A stretch of DNA of 64,000 bases from an uncultured Chlorobiaceae bacterium (GTDB taxonomy: Bacteria > Bacteroidota > Chlorobiia > Chlorobiales > Chlorobiaceae). The stretch covers positions 18,763 through 82,762 of the forward strand of contig CAJAJL010000100.1 in assembly GCA_903940125.1 (NCBI GenBank). The letters are read 5' to 3'. Made by a program: the position numbers and the translations under genes. Position 1 is the stretch's first letter; each line of letters starts with the position of its first letter. Positions 1-8,428 of the stretch are shown here, piece after piece. The notes beneath the pieces are model-generated. The model did not search any database, had not been told where the DNA came from, and saw only the letters and a list, made by a program, of their open reading frames with translations.

Positions 1-1
1 T

Positions 2-1096
2 GATAAGTTTGGCAGTATAGCTCAGGGGTTTATTAGCGAACTGATGAAACGCCCGGAAATCGGTTTTGCGTTTACCACATTCAAGGCAACATTTCCACAG
101 TATGAACTTCAAGTTGACAATATCAAAGCAGCTCAACTCGGAGTCAATGTCAGAGATTTATTGACGGTACTTCAGGCTTACTATGGCAGCATGCAGGCAT
201 CGGATTTAAATCGTTTTGGCAAGTACTACCGGGTAGTAATTCAATCGGAACCTGGAGATCGCGCCGAGCCATCATCACTGAACAGCATGTTTGTAAAAAA
301 TTCAAGCGGCGCAATGGTGCCGGTCAGTTCAGTGATCACCTTGAAACGAGTTTATGGCACAGAGTCGGTTGACCATTTCAATCTCTTTAATGCGATTGCA
401 ATCAACGCAGTAGTCAAACCCGGGTCAAGTACCGGCCAGGCAATCAAGGCGGTTGAAGAGGTTTCCAGAACCACTCTTCCTTCAGGCTTCACCTACGATT
501 GGAAAGGCCAGAGTCGTGAAGAAATTGAATCAACCGGCGGACTGCTCCTTATTTTTATGCTTTCAGTCGTGTTTGTTTACTTTCTGCTTGCGGCGCTTTA
601 TGAGAGCTACCTGCTTCCTCTTGCAGTCATGTTCTCAATTCCCACAGGGTTGCTTGGAGTATTTCTCGGGATTAAACTGGCCGGTATCGAGAACAATATT
701 TATGTGCAGGTCGCGGTCATTATGCTTATTGGGTTACTTGCAAAGAATGCAATTCTTATCGTTGAATTTGCCCTGCAGCGCAGGGTTGAAGGTAAATCTC
801 TTTCGGCAGCAGCCATAGCTGGTGCAAAGGCAAGGTTACGTCCGATTCTCATGACCTCGCTCGCTTTTATTGCGGGACTTCTGCCTCTTCTTTTTGTTTC
901 CGGACCTACGGCACAGGGTAACCACTCAATTGGTGCTGCGGCTATAGGTGGTATGTTTGTTGGAATGGTACTTGGTATTTTTGTTGTGCCCGTCCTCTTT
1001 ATCACCTTCCAGTATCTTCAGGAAAGTATCTCCGGTCCTGCTGCAGCTATTGTGGAAGCAGGGGATCTACTTGATGCGATGATGCAAAAGGATTAA
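2..1096 (+). CDS. RND multidrug efflux pump inner-membrane subunit (AcrB/HAE1 type), C-terminal part
   Basis: The reading frame is open from base 2, so this is the C-terminal third of a gene that begins outside the window; the first internal ATG at 44 is not the real start. The visible 364 residues hold part of the periplasmic porter and docking region, then the last block of transmembrane helices. The family signature GLLAKNAILIVEFA and the following KARLRPILMTS segment are typical of HAE1 pumps, which exchange protons for drugs and lipophilic compounds across the inner membrane. The outer-membrane partner follows after about 50 bp on the same strand, so the two are probably one operon, with the membrane-fusion gene expected upstream. 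Identification to family is secure; the substrate is not predictable. Confidence 0.93.
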   Translation, partial: DKFGSIAQGFISELMKRPEIGFAFTTFKATFPQYELQVDNIKAAQLGVNVRDLLTVLQAYYGSMQASDLNRFGKYYRVVIQSEPGDRAEPSSLNSMFVKNSSGAMVPVSSVITLKRVYGTESVDHFNLFNAIAINAVVKPGSSTGQAIKAVEEVSRTTLPSGFTYDWKGQSREEIESTGGLLLIFMLSVVFVYFLLAALYESYLLPLAVMFSIPTGLLGVFLGIKLAGIENNIYVQVAVIMLIGLLAKNAILIVEFALQRRVEGKSLSAAAIAGAKARLRPILMTSLAFIAGLLPLLFVSGPTAQGNHSIGAAAIGGMFVGMVLGIFVVPVLFITFQYLQESISGPAAAIVEAGDLLDAMMQKD

Positions 1097-1148
1097 GAAG
1101 GGTCAGTGAAGACCTCACGATGAATAATGTTTGATTAAGAGTTTATTT

Positions 1149-2558
1149 ATGATAAAAAAAGCGAATGGTTTTTTCCTGGCATGCATATGCTTTCTGATAT
1201 TTTGCACTCTCGGGGCATGCGGTGTTACCCATGAATACAAACAAACTGAAATAGCTTTTCCAGCCGGTTATCGCGGGGAAGTGCATTCGGGATCACAAGC
1301 TGAGTCTGATACGGTTATGGCATTGTTGCCGTATAGGAGCTTTTTTGCAGATCCCACACTGCGAGCGCTTATTGACACTGCGGTAGTCAACAATATTGAC
1401 CTTCAGGCTGGATTGAAAAATATTGATATTGCCCGCCAGACCCTCAATGCAGCAAAGCTTGGTAATCTTCCGACGCTGAATGTTTCAGTCCAGAATACTC
1501 GAACCAATCCATCTGAAAACGGGGTTCAGACAACTCGTCAGGACTTTATCGCTTCAGCATCATCTTCATGGGAAGCTGATATCTGGGGAAAAATAAGAAG
1601 CAGGAAAAAATCGGCGCTTGCCGCATACCTCAAGACGCAGGAAGCCGCAAAGGCAGTCCGAACCAGACTTGTCGCCGATGTGGCATCAGGATATTACAAT
1701 CTTCTTATGCTCGATGAGCAGCTGGATATTTCAAGAAAGAATCTGGCACTCGCCGATACAACACTGAAAATGATCGGGTTTCAATACACTGCCGGTCAGG
1801 TAACCTCGCTCGCTGTTCAGCAGCAGGAGGCTTCAAGGCAGTCAATAGCATTGTCAATACCGGTGATTGAACAGAAAATAACGATACAGGAAAATGCCCT
1901 CAGCACTCTTTGCGGTAGAATGCCCGGCACGATTTTTCGCGAAAGATCTTTAATCAGTATTAAAGTCGCTGATGATTTTCCGTCTGGTATTCCTTCGGCA
2001 CTGCTTCAGAACCGCCCGGATGTTCGTGCTGCAGAGATGGCCGTCAGAATCGCTCATGCCGATATGGGTGAAGCAAAAGCAAGCCTCTATCCAATGGTTA
2101 CTATTACGGCGACCGGTGGATTAGACGCATTAAAATCCAGCAACTGGTTTACGACACCCGGTTCTCTGTTCAGCTTGATACAGGGAACAGTTCTTCAGCC
2201 GGTTTTTCAGCGAGGTCAGTTAAAGGCCAGATATGAACAGTCAAAAATAAAGCGCGAGCAGTCGGAACTTGAATTCAAGCAGTCGGTGCTTAAGGCCGTA
2301 GAGGAGGTATCCAACGCCCTGGTGCAACTCGAAAAGATAAAATTACAGGAGGTTATCGCTGAAGAAAGGGTCGCAACGCTTCAGAAGGCGGTTGCCAATG
2401 CAGGAATGCTTTTCCAAAGTGGCATGGCTACTTATCTTGAAGTCATTATCGCGCAAACCAATGCGCTGCAGGCAGAACTCAACCTTGCTGATATACGGCG
2501 ACAGCATCTATCAGTCAAGGCGGAGCTTTATCGTTCGTTAGGTGGAGGATGGAGGTGA
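1149..2558 (+). CDS. TolC/NodT-family outer-membrane efflux lipoprotein
   Basis: 469 residues. The N-terminus has a hydrophobic signal ending in the lipobox TLGAC, so the mature protein should be lipid-anchored at the cysteine. The body has the duplicated outer-membrane efflux protein pattern of long amphipathic helices, including NRPDVRAAE in the second half, as in OprM and NodT. It should form the outer-membrane channel of the RND pump just upstream. I start at ATG 1149, which gives a normal-length lipoprotein signal and has a weak AAGAG ribosome site; a TTG at 1131 would add six residues in frame. Confidence 0.92.
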   Translation: MIKKANGFFLACICFLIFCTLGACGVTHEYKQTEIAFPAGYRGEVHSGSQAESDTVMALLPYRSFFADPTLRALIDTAVVNNIDLQAGLKNIDIARQTLNAAKLGNLPTLNVSVQNTRTNPSENGVQTTRQDFIASASSSWEADIWGKIRSRKKSALAAYLKTQEAAKAVRTRLVADVASGYYNLLMLDEQLDISRKNLALADTTLKMIGFQYTAGQVTSLAVQQQEASRQSIALSIPVIEQKITIQENALSTLCGRMPGTIFRERSLISIKVADDFPSGIPSALLQNRPDVRAAEMAVRIAHADMGEAKASLYPMVTITATGGLDALKSSNWFTTPGSLFSLIQGTVLQPVFQRGQLKARYEQSKIKREQSELEFKQSVLKAVEEVSNALVQLEKIKLQEVIAEERVATLQKAVANAGMLFQSGMATYLEVIIAQTNALQAELNLADIRRQHLSVKAELYRSLGGGWR

Positions 2559-2565
2559 GGGGGAG

Positions 2566-3192
2566 TTACCATTCGATGTCGATATCGTACGATGTCAATA
2601 AGCCGGTAACCCCCGGTATTGAAAATCTTGCTTTCCTGATACGGTTTATTTCCGGATTGATTGAATAATTAAAAGCTGATCGGAAATCTGCTTTTTCGAG
2701 ATTTGTATGCATGAATGTGGTCCGCAGAAGATCACAATTTTCAAATGCAGCGCCATTCAAGTCAACTTCTGAAAAATCAGCTTCTTGCAGATTACAGTTT
2801 TTAAACCGTGTATTTTTTAGTTTCAGCTTGTAAAAAACAGCAAGTTTCAATATGCAGCTTTCAAAATCGAGCTGCAGCAGAAATTCTTTACACTGATTGA
2901 ACTGTACGCCAAGGAGTTTACAGTTCATAAATTTCACATTCTGCAGACTTGTGTTTTTAAGTGTCGCCAGTGTGCAGTCGCAGTTATTGAACGAACAGCT
3001 TCGGAATATAATGCCCGACAGATCTGTGCTGTTCAGGTTACAGCTCTTGAACGTACACTCTTCATAAACACCTGCGGCCAGCAGGTTGTCTTTAAAGGTG
3101 ATTTTCTCAAAAATCATGTTTTCAGTGAGTTGCGTGTTCATGGGCATAACATACGATTCGTAATCTTTTGCTGCAAAATGTAAACCGTTCAC
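2566..3192 (-). CDS. pentapeptide-repeat protein
   Basis: 208 residues made almost entirely of A(D/N)LxF-type pentapeptides, for example NLEKADF, DLNGAAF and NLQEADF, unusually rich in cysteine (many FxNCxL units). Such repeats fold as a right-handed quadrilateral beta-helix. Some family members mimic DNA and protect gyrase, but most have no known role, and nothing here points to one. There is no signal peptide, so it is probably cytoplasmic. The start is GTG at 3192; an ATG 15 codons later is an alternative, and neither has a clear ribosome site. It converges on the efflux gene with a 7-bp gap. Confidence 0.85.
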   Translation of the reverse strand: MNGLHFAAKDYESYVMPMNTQLTENMIFEKITFKDNLLAAGVYEECTFKSCNLNSTDLSGIIFRSCSFNNCDCTLATLKNTSLQNVKFMNCKLLGVQFNQCKEFLLQLDFESCILKLAVFYKLKLKNTRFKNCNLQEADFSEVDLNGAAFENCDLLRTTFMHTNLEKADFRSAFNYSINPEINRIRKARFSIPGVTGLLTSYDIDIEW

Positions 3193-3320
3193 CTGATGGA
3201 AATACCATGCAAAAAGCTGGACGATTGATTAACAGGCATGAACGGTTATCGCGGCACAAATGTTCATTAATAAGGCTTTAAAGTATAAAAAACAGTTTCA
3301 GGATAAAGGAGTATGGCCTT

Positions 3321-4121
3321 ATGGTTTCGTCGATCTATAACGCAACAGTTATCGGTAAAATCATCGTCAATCCGGATCTCATGATTATTCAGATCAGTAC
3401 CGATGAACCGAAGAGTGAGTTTGAAGCCGGTCAGCATACGTTGCTTGGCCTCTATGGTTTTGAGAAGCGTTCTTCCAATTCAGCAATTGAGTCGTTTCCC
3501 GCTGACCATGACCAGCTTATTAAAAGACCCTACTCAATCGCTTCAGCAAAGGGTGAGACCCGACATTTCGAGTTTTACATTTCACAGGTGAAATCCGGTC
3601 AGCTGACCCCACGGTTGTTTAATCTCAACATCGGAGACCGTGTATATGTCGGAACAAAGATTTCTGGAATTTTCCGGCTTGATGAAACGCCCGATGGAAC
3701 GGACATCATCATGGTTGCCACAGGCACTGGGATTGCGCCCTATATAAGTTTTTTACGATCCAGCATTGTCGATCGGCCCGAAAGTAAAATTGTCGTTATC
3801 CAGGGTGCTGCCCGCCGCTGGGATCTCGGTTATTACAGTGAGTTGACATTTCTCGAAAAGAGCTATGCCAATTTTTTCTATGTGCCGACACTGACCGATC
3901 CTGATGATCGATGGGAGGGCTATCAGTTATGTATTGAAGATTTGCTGCGAAAAGATATTCTGCAGAATGAATTCAACATTACACCAGACCCTGAGCGGAC
4001 TCGCTTTTTTGTAACAGGAAAACCTGAAATGGTAGGGCATGTATCGGAATGGCTGCATGATTTTGGCTACGAAAAGCACCACCCCGATAATCCCGGAGAG
4101 ATGTATGTCGAGGAATTCTGA
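3321..4121 (+). CDS. ferredoxin/flavodoxin-NADP reductase-like FAD oxidoreductase
   Basis: 266 residues. The FAD-binding barrel contains RPYSIAS, the classic RxYS(I/L)x(S/T) motif, at about residue 73. The nucleotide-binding half contains GTGIAPYISFLRS, and the protein ends in an acidic-aromatic tail. This matches the bacterial Fpr-type ferredoxin(flavodoxin)-NADP+ reductases, which move electrons between NADPH and ferredoxin or flavodoxin. It is distinct from the thioredoxin-reductase-like FNR that is the main photosynthetic enzyme of green sulfur bacteria, so this is probably an auxiliary reductase. An AAGGAG ribosome site lies upstream of ATG 3321. It stands alone as a transcription unit. 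Confidence 0.85.
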   Translation: MVSSIYNATVIGKIIVNPDLMIIQISTDEPKSEFEAGQHTLLGLYGFEKRSSNSAIESFPADHDQLIKRPYSIASAKGETRHFEFYISQVKSGQLTPRLFNLNIGDRVYVGTKISGIFRLDETPDGTDIIMVATGTGIAPYISFLRSSIVDRPESKIVVIQGAARRWDLGYYSELTFLEKSYANFFYVPTLTDPDDRWEGYQLCIEDLLRKDILQNEFNITPDPERTRFFVTGKPEMVGHVSEWLHDFGYEKHHPDNPGEMYVEEF

Positions 4122-4150
4122 ACCAGCCCTTTCTTTACGCTCTTAAAGGG

Positions 4151-4489
4151 TTAATAGTCGTCGGAAAAGGTGTCCTTATCTCGGGCCCCATACTTTTCCT
4201 CAAGTGACTCAATCCAGAATCCACCACCAGTGAAAGATACCATTGTTCCCCAAATCATGTGTTCGTATAATCCGCAATCACTCGGCAAAGTTCTTCCGTT
4301 TGACCGGATTCCTCTGTTAATGATGGAAGTGACAAACATCTCATTCATGGAATCGTTTTCATACTCTATCCCCTCAGGAGCATAAGTGCCGATTATGTCC
4401 AGTGCGTCATTCCAGTCTGCCCAGCAAAAACAATTCAGGTCATTGTTAGACTCTACACGCATGATAATCTCTTTCAGCGTAGTCATCAT
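4151..4489 (-). CDS. hypothetical protein, 112 residues
   Basis: I do not recognise a family. The protein is acidic (SMNEMF, SLEEKYGARDKDTFSDDY at the end), has no signal peptide or membrane segment, and carries the aromatic and glycine-rich stretch GTMVSFTGGGFWIESLEE. Composition and length look like a real small cytoplasmic protein. The start at 4489 has a second ATG eight codons downstream. It converges with the reductase gene and lies next to tRNA-Val. Confidence 0.55.
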   Translation of the reverse strand: MMTTLKEIIMRVESNNDLNCFCWADWNDALDIIGTYAPEGIEYENDSMNEMFVTSIINRGIRSNGRTLPSDCGLYEHMIWGTMVSFTGGGFWIESLEEKYGARDKDTFSDDY

Positions 4490-4611
4490 CGTTATCTCTC
4501 CGTTCAGTCATCATAATTTATACGTAAAAAAATTTGAACGCTGAAACAGAACAGTTCGTTCAATACTATAGGTGAATGGGGGAAAGTTGTTTCGGTTCTT
4601 CAATTTGCAGG

Positions 4612-4685
4612 TGGACAATAGTGGATTCGAACCACTGACCTTTCGCGTGTGAAGCGAACGCTCTAACCAGCTGAGCTAATTGTCC
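4612..4685 (-). tRNA. tRNA-Val (anticodon CAC)
   Basis: A full 74-nt cloverleaf reads on the minus strand: 7-bp acceptor (GGACAAT/ATTGTCC), D arm GCTC/GAGC, anticodon stem TTCGC/GCGAA with loop TTCACAC, T arm AGTGG/CCACT with loop TTCGAAT, and discriminator A. The anticodon CAC reads the valine codon GTG. The 3' CCA is not encoded; the following bases are CCT. Confidence 0.96.
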
Positions 4686-4847
4686 TTACAACATCAGGTG
4701 CTGATGAAAAAAATCAAAAAAAAGAACATTGAGGATAGGTTGGATAGATTTTTTTGTATTGGCATGATATGGTACTAATTCAAAAAATATAGTTATTTTT
4801 CATAATAAATTTCTGAAATTTCCTGGATCACAATAATCCTCAAAAAG

Positions 4848-5048
4848 ATGATTCCAAACCCAGTCAAAGTCGCTGCTCCCGCAATTCTTCTTGCTCCGGT
4901 TGCGGTGCCTATTCTTCAAGGTCTTACAGGTATTGCTGTTGTTGGTCTTGGTCTGTTTGCAGCAGGTACTATAGTCAGCAAGACGGTAAAAGCGTTTACA
5001 GGTAGTCAGCAACCCCTGATAAGGAAAGAGGAATACCCTGAAGACTGA
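4848..5048 (+). CDS. small hydrophobic protein, 66 residues
   Basis: I do not recognise it. The first half is a run of alanine, valine, proline and leucine (about residues 6-25) followed by the glycine-rich segment GIAVVGLGLFAAGTIV, so it has one or two possible membrane helices. The charged tail ends RKEEYPED. Composition looks like translated protein rather than chance, but the ribosome site is poor and no homolog comes to mind. It lies between tRNA-Val and the PAP2 gene on the same strand as the latter. Confidence 0.45.
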   Translation: MIPNPVKVAAPAILLAPVAVPILQGLTGIAVVGLGLFAAGTIVSKTVKAFTGSQQPLIRKEEYPED

Positions 5049-5126
5049 CTTGTACACTTCCTGTACACTATTTATCAGTGAGAAGGCCATCCATACTGAC
5101 AAGTCATTATACTACTTATCGTAGTT

Positions 5127-5672
5127 ATGCGACATTGTATTAATCGTGCGAATATCTCGGTCGTAATGTTACTGTTTTGTCTCATTTTCAGTGATGCAGC
5201 TGAAGCAAACGACGGCGTTGAGACTGCGGGCAACATTATCCAGCTTGTTTTACCGGCCAGCGCAACTGGCTTGACTCTTGCCAGTCATGATCAGGAAGGG
5301 TTCATACAGCTCACGGAATCAGGTATTCTAACGCTGGGCATCACCTATGGATTGAAATATACAATCTCCGAAACGCGTCCGAATGGTGGTCAACACTCCT
5401 TTCCATCAGGTCATAGTTCAACCTCTTTTGCCTCCGCAGAGTTTATCCGCGAACGTTACGGATGGAGTTGCGGAATTCCAGCTTATCTTGCTGCATCATT
5501 TGTCGGTTACAGTCGGGTTGAATCCAAAGAGCACTACACACGTGATGTCATAGCTGGCGCCCTCATTGGTATCGGGAGCAGCTTGCTGTTTACATCACCG
5601 AATACGCAATGGAACGCTCATCCTTTAGTTGGCAGCTCATTCTACGGTATAGGCCTGAGTCGTAATTGGTAG
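5127..5672 (+). CDS. PAP2-family phosphatase
   Basis: 181 residues with an N-terminal signal peptide (cleavage likely near AEA-ND). All three phosphatase signature blocks are visible: KYTISETRP, PSGHSS, and SRVESKEHYTRD, which supply the conserved arginine, the catalytic histidines and the nucleophile-assisting aspartate. It is short for the family and should act in the periplasm or inner membrane on a lipid phosphate such as phosphatidate, undecaprenyl diphosphate or a lipid A phosphate. The exact substrate cannot be read from the sequence. Confidence 0.87.
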   Translation: MRHCINRANISVVMLLFCLIFSDAAEANDGVETAGNIIQLVLPASATGLTLASHDQEGFIQLTESGILTLGITYGLKYTISETRPNGGQHSFPSGHSSTSFASAEFIRERYGWSCGIPAYLAASFVGYSRVESKEHYTRDVIAGALIGIGSSLLFTSPNTQWNAHPLVGSSFYGIGLSRNW

Positions 5673-5749
5673 ACAACGCCTGAAACCTTCTGTCATCGCC
5701 GTTGGTTATACTGGTATGCAACAGCCACACTAACTAATAGCAGCAAACG

Positions 5750-6763
5750 ATGCCGGTCAGTGGAAAACAGAGTATTGTCAGGATTCAAGAGATAATTGCA
5801 GTGGGTTTACTGCTTGCTCATCTTCTTCTTTTATCTGCATGTACACGTAATAATCTCTCTTTCCCTGCAGATACGCCTCGTTTGATTGCTCAAACGGAGA
5901 ACAGAAGTATGACGTATAACAAATTGTCTGCCGACGAAGAGCGGGTGATTGTCCACAAAGGAACTGAACAGCCTTTCACTGGTAAATACTATTTGAATAA
6001 GGAGAAGGGGAGCTATCTCTGCAGGCGTTGTGATGCACCTCTTTTTCGTTCATCCGCTAAGTTTGAGTCGGGCACTGGCTGGCCAAGCTTTGATGATGCC
6101 ATTGAAGGTGCTGTCCAGCAGATTCCTGACGCCGATGGCCGGCGTACTGAAATAGTATGCGCACAGTGCGGTGCACATCTTGGCCATGTTTTTTTCAGTG
6201 AAGGTTTTACATCTAAAAATGTTCGTCATTGTGTTAACTCTGTTTCCCTGAATTTTCTGCCGGAAGCAGTTGCTGCAACACAAACAGAAAAGGCAGTTTT
6301 TGCTGGAGGATGCTTTTGGGGCGTTGAGTACCATTTCAGTAAACTAAAGGGAGTGCTCTCCGTCAAATCCGGTTATACGGGCGGAGTGACCGATCATCCA
6401 TCGTACAAACAGGTTTGTACCGGCACAACAGGACATGCTGAAGCAATCGAGGTTGTGTTTGATCCGTCACTGGTCAGCTATGAAACTCTTGCAAAACTCT
6501 TTTTCGAAATTCACGATCCGACCCAGTTGAATCGTCAGGGTCCGGATATCGGAACACAATACCGGTCTGCAGTTTTTTACACAAATGAAGAGCAGAAGAA
6601 GTCGGCTGAAAAACTTATTGCAGTGTTAAAGACTAAAGGATTCAATGTTGTAACGAGCGTCGAAAAAGCCGCAACATTCTGGGATGCTGAGGCTTACCAT
6701 CAGGATTATTACCAGAAGAACGGTCATCAACCCTACTGCCACATCTATCAGAAAAGGTTTTAG
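5750..6763 (+). CDS. msrBA: lipoprotein MsrB-MsrA methionine sulfoxide reductase fusion
   Basis: 337 residues. A signal sequence ends in LLSAC with the lipidated cysteine at residue 31. An MsrB domain follows (about 55-172) with zinc ligands C91, C94, C137 and C140 and the nucleophile in RHCVNS (C161). The MsrA domain (about 181-337) carries FAGGCFWG with nucleophile C188. MsrB reduces R- and MsrA S-methionine sulfoxide, so the fusion repairs both epimers. The lipobox implies envelope repair outside the cytoplasm, which fits oxidative or photo-oxidative damage to exported proteins. The order B then A is the reverse of the Neisseria PilB arrangement. Confidence 0.94.
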   Translation: MPVSGKQSIVRIQEIIAVGLLLAHLLLLSACTRNNLSFPADTPRLIAQTENRSMTYNKLSADEERVIVHKGTEQPFTGKYYLNKEKGSYLCRRCDAPLFRSSAKFESGTGWPSFDDAIEGAVQQIPDADGRRTEIVCAQCGAHLGHVFFSEGFTSKNVRHCVNSVSLNFLPEAVAATQTEKAVFAGGCFWGVEYHFSKLKGVLSVKSGYTGGVTDHPSYKQVCTGTTGHAEAIEVVFDPSLVSYETLAKLFFEIHDPTQLNRQGPDIGTQYRSAVFYTNEEQKKSAEKLIAVLKTKGFNVVTSVEKAATFWDAEAYHQDYYQKNGHQPYCHIYQKRF

Positions 6764-6775
6764 TCGAGTCAAGGG

Positions 6776-6817
6776 TATAAGGTCCTATAGGTCTGATAAC
6801 TCCTGTAGGACCCATTC
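6776..6817. repeat. 9-bp array locus 1 (TATAA plus four 9-mers)
   Basis: TATAA is followed by four successive 9-mers related to GTCCTATAG, the last one GACCCATTC. The first and third units form an inverted repeat (GTCCTATAGG against CCTGTAGGAC, one mismatch, 10-nt loop). It lies between two convergent genes, so a role as a bidirectional terminator is possible. Three related arrays occur elsewhere in the window. Confidence 0.7.
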
Positions 6818-6823
6818 TTGCTT

Positions 6824-7168
6824 CTACTTCAAGCACTCTTTGATTTTCGCAATAAGTTCATCAAGGTGAGCCACACCGTCAATCTCCTTTTTCGAAAGAA
6901 GTATCTCTGTCTCTTCATTTTGACGAAGAATTACAGGATAATCGAATTGCATACCGTATTTTTTCTCAAACTCATCCCGGTGAAGGAACTCCATTTCGAT
7001 TGGAGAACTTTCTCTGAAGACTCTCCATGCCTGTTTTTCAGTGAAGGTATCGAACGTAAGCTGGCAGAGACCGCACGAGTAGCTCCCGGGGCTTATGATC
7101 TTATGGCCGATATCAAAAAGACCGCTGATGGGACCGCTGTCGGCGTTGTAGACAAAGATAAGTTTCAT
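6824..7168 (-). CDS. conserved hypothetical protein, 114 residues (MKLIFVYNADSG family)
   Basis: The protein starts MKLIFVYNADSGP and contains the pair SCGLCQLTF (CxxC) followed by a basic-acidic C-terminal half. I remember this opening as a small conserved bacterial family without an assigned function, but cannot name a domain. The CxxC near residue 34 suggests a redox or metal site, which is inference only. I start at ATG 7168 because AAGAG precedes it and the family N-terminus fits; the frame is open to 7237. It is the last gene of the minus-strand chlorophyll synthase run, about 80 bp after the LOG gene. Confidence 0.6.
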   Translation of the reverse strand: MKLIFVYNADSGPISGLFDIGHKIISPGSYSCGLCQLTFDTFTEKQAWRVFRESSPIEMEFLHRDEFEKKYGMQFDYPVILRQNEETEILLSKKEIDGVAHLDELIAKIKECLK

Positions 7169-7249
7169 ATTGCTCTTATTGTTGGATTGCATTGAACACA
7201 TGCTTAAGAAACACAGTTTCTGCCCATGAGGTTCCACTCCTTTTTTCTT

Positions 7250-7792
7250 TCAGTGCATCAGCAGCACTTCCAGCACTTCCTGAATGGTATCGCAGATCGT
7301 GTAATATTTTCCATATTGATCAGTTATCATATGTTCATCAGCAATACGGTTAAAAAACATAAGCAGGGGATTCCAGAATCCGTTCACATTCAGCAGGATG
7401 ATCGGTTTGTGATGGTGACCCAGATGTTTCCATGTGATAACTTCAATCAGTTCATCAAGAGTACCGAACCCGCCGGGCAGAACAAGATAGGCCTCTCCCA
7501 ATTCCGCAAGCTTCATCTTGCGCTCGTGCATGGTCTCAACCACAAGCAGTTCACTCAGTCCGTAATGGGCAACCTCCCGTTCTTCAAGAAACCTCGGTAT
7601 GATGCCTCTGACCGTTCCGCCATTTTTCATGACGGCGTCAGCGATGCAGCCCATCAAACCTACCCGGCCTCCACCAAAGACCAGCCCGATACTTCGCTTT
7701 GCAAATTCCTTTCCAAGATTTGCTGCGGCAGTAAAATATTCTCGGGGAGCGAGATTGCTTGAACTGCAGTATACGGTTACGGTTGCAATCAT
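7250..7792 (-). CDS. LOG-family protein (nucleoside 5'-monophosphate phosphoribohydrolase type)
   Basis: 180 residues with the family signature PGGFGTLDE at about residue 102 and the nucleotide-binding GGGRVGLMG near residue 40. Proteins of this kind, often mislabelled lysine decarboxylase, release the base from N6-modified AMP or other nucleoside monophosphates. Length and motifs are typical. It follows the glycosyltransferase by 6 bp, so it is in the same operon. Confidence 0.87.
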   Translation of the reverse strand: MIATVTVYCSSSNLAPREYFTAAANLGKEFAKRSIGLVFGGGRVGLMGCIADAVMKNGGTVRGIIPRFLEEREVAHYGLSELLVVETMHERKMKLAELGEAYLVLPGGFGTLDELIEVITWKHLGHHHKPIILLNVNGFWNPLLMFFNRIADEHMITDQYGKYYTICDTIQEVLEVLLMH

Positions 7793-7798
7793 TGAAAG

Positions 7799-8428
7799 CT
7801 AATAATTAAGGGTGATGCTGTCTTCGGCGCGCCGGTATACATAAGTTTTCGGATCGTCTATTTTCTGTACTGAAAAAAGCGCTGAAGCTCTCTCCCATAA
7901 ATCAGTATCCTCGGCGTAATCAAGCTCCCTGAACCCCTCAAGGGAAAAAAAGAGCTCCCGTTTTCCAAAAAAAGTTCCACCAAGGATACACTCCCTGATA
8001 TGAACAAGCTTGTCGGTATTATAGCAGTCTTTGACCCAGATGTCTTCATCGCAGAGAAATCCTCCGGAAAGCAGGGCAATCTCCTGATGCTCTTCAAGAA
8101 TTTCCATTCTTGATTCGAGATGGTTACTCAGATAATGATCATCACTGTCAAGAAAGGTGATATAGCGACCAAAAGATGCCTGTATACCCGCATTGCGTGA
8201 GAGTGCGGTTTTTCTGTTCTTATGCTTCAAGTAACGGATATTCGGAAATTTCTCAATATAAGAGTTAAGAATTTCAGACGTATTATCCGAGCTTCCATCA
8301 TCGACAATAATAAGCTCCCAGTTATCGAAAGACTGCGCGATAACGCTTTGGAGAGCATTTTCCAGATGATGTGCCCGGTTAAAAGTAGGTATAATCACCG
8401 ATATATCCGGTCTGTAGCTGAATTTCAT
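7799..8428 (-). CDS. family 2 glycosyltransferase
   Basis: 209 residues with the GT-A opening PDISVIIPTFNR, the nucleotide-sugar site VDDGSSDNT near residue 41 and the metal-binding FLDSDDHY near residue 92. It is shorter than many GT2 enzymes and has no membrane segment. Its ATG overlaps the stop of the chlorophyll synthase gene by 4 bp (ATGA at 8425-8428), so the two are probably translationally coupled. The acceptor is unknown; the coupling makes a pigment- or membrane-linked acceptor worth testing, but that is inference. Confidence 0.88.
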   Translation of the reverse strand: MKFSYRPDISVIIPTFNRAHHLENALQSVIAQSFDNWELIIVDDGSSDNTSEILNSYIEKFPNIRYLKHKNRKTALSRNAGIQASFGRYITFLDSDDHYLSNHLESRMEILEEHQEIALLSGGFLCDEDIWVKDCYNTDKLVHIRECILGGTFFGKRELFFSLEGFRELDYAEDTDLWERASALFSVQKIDDPKTYVYRRAEDSITLNY

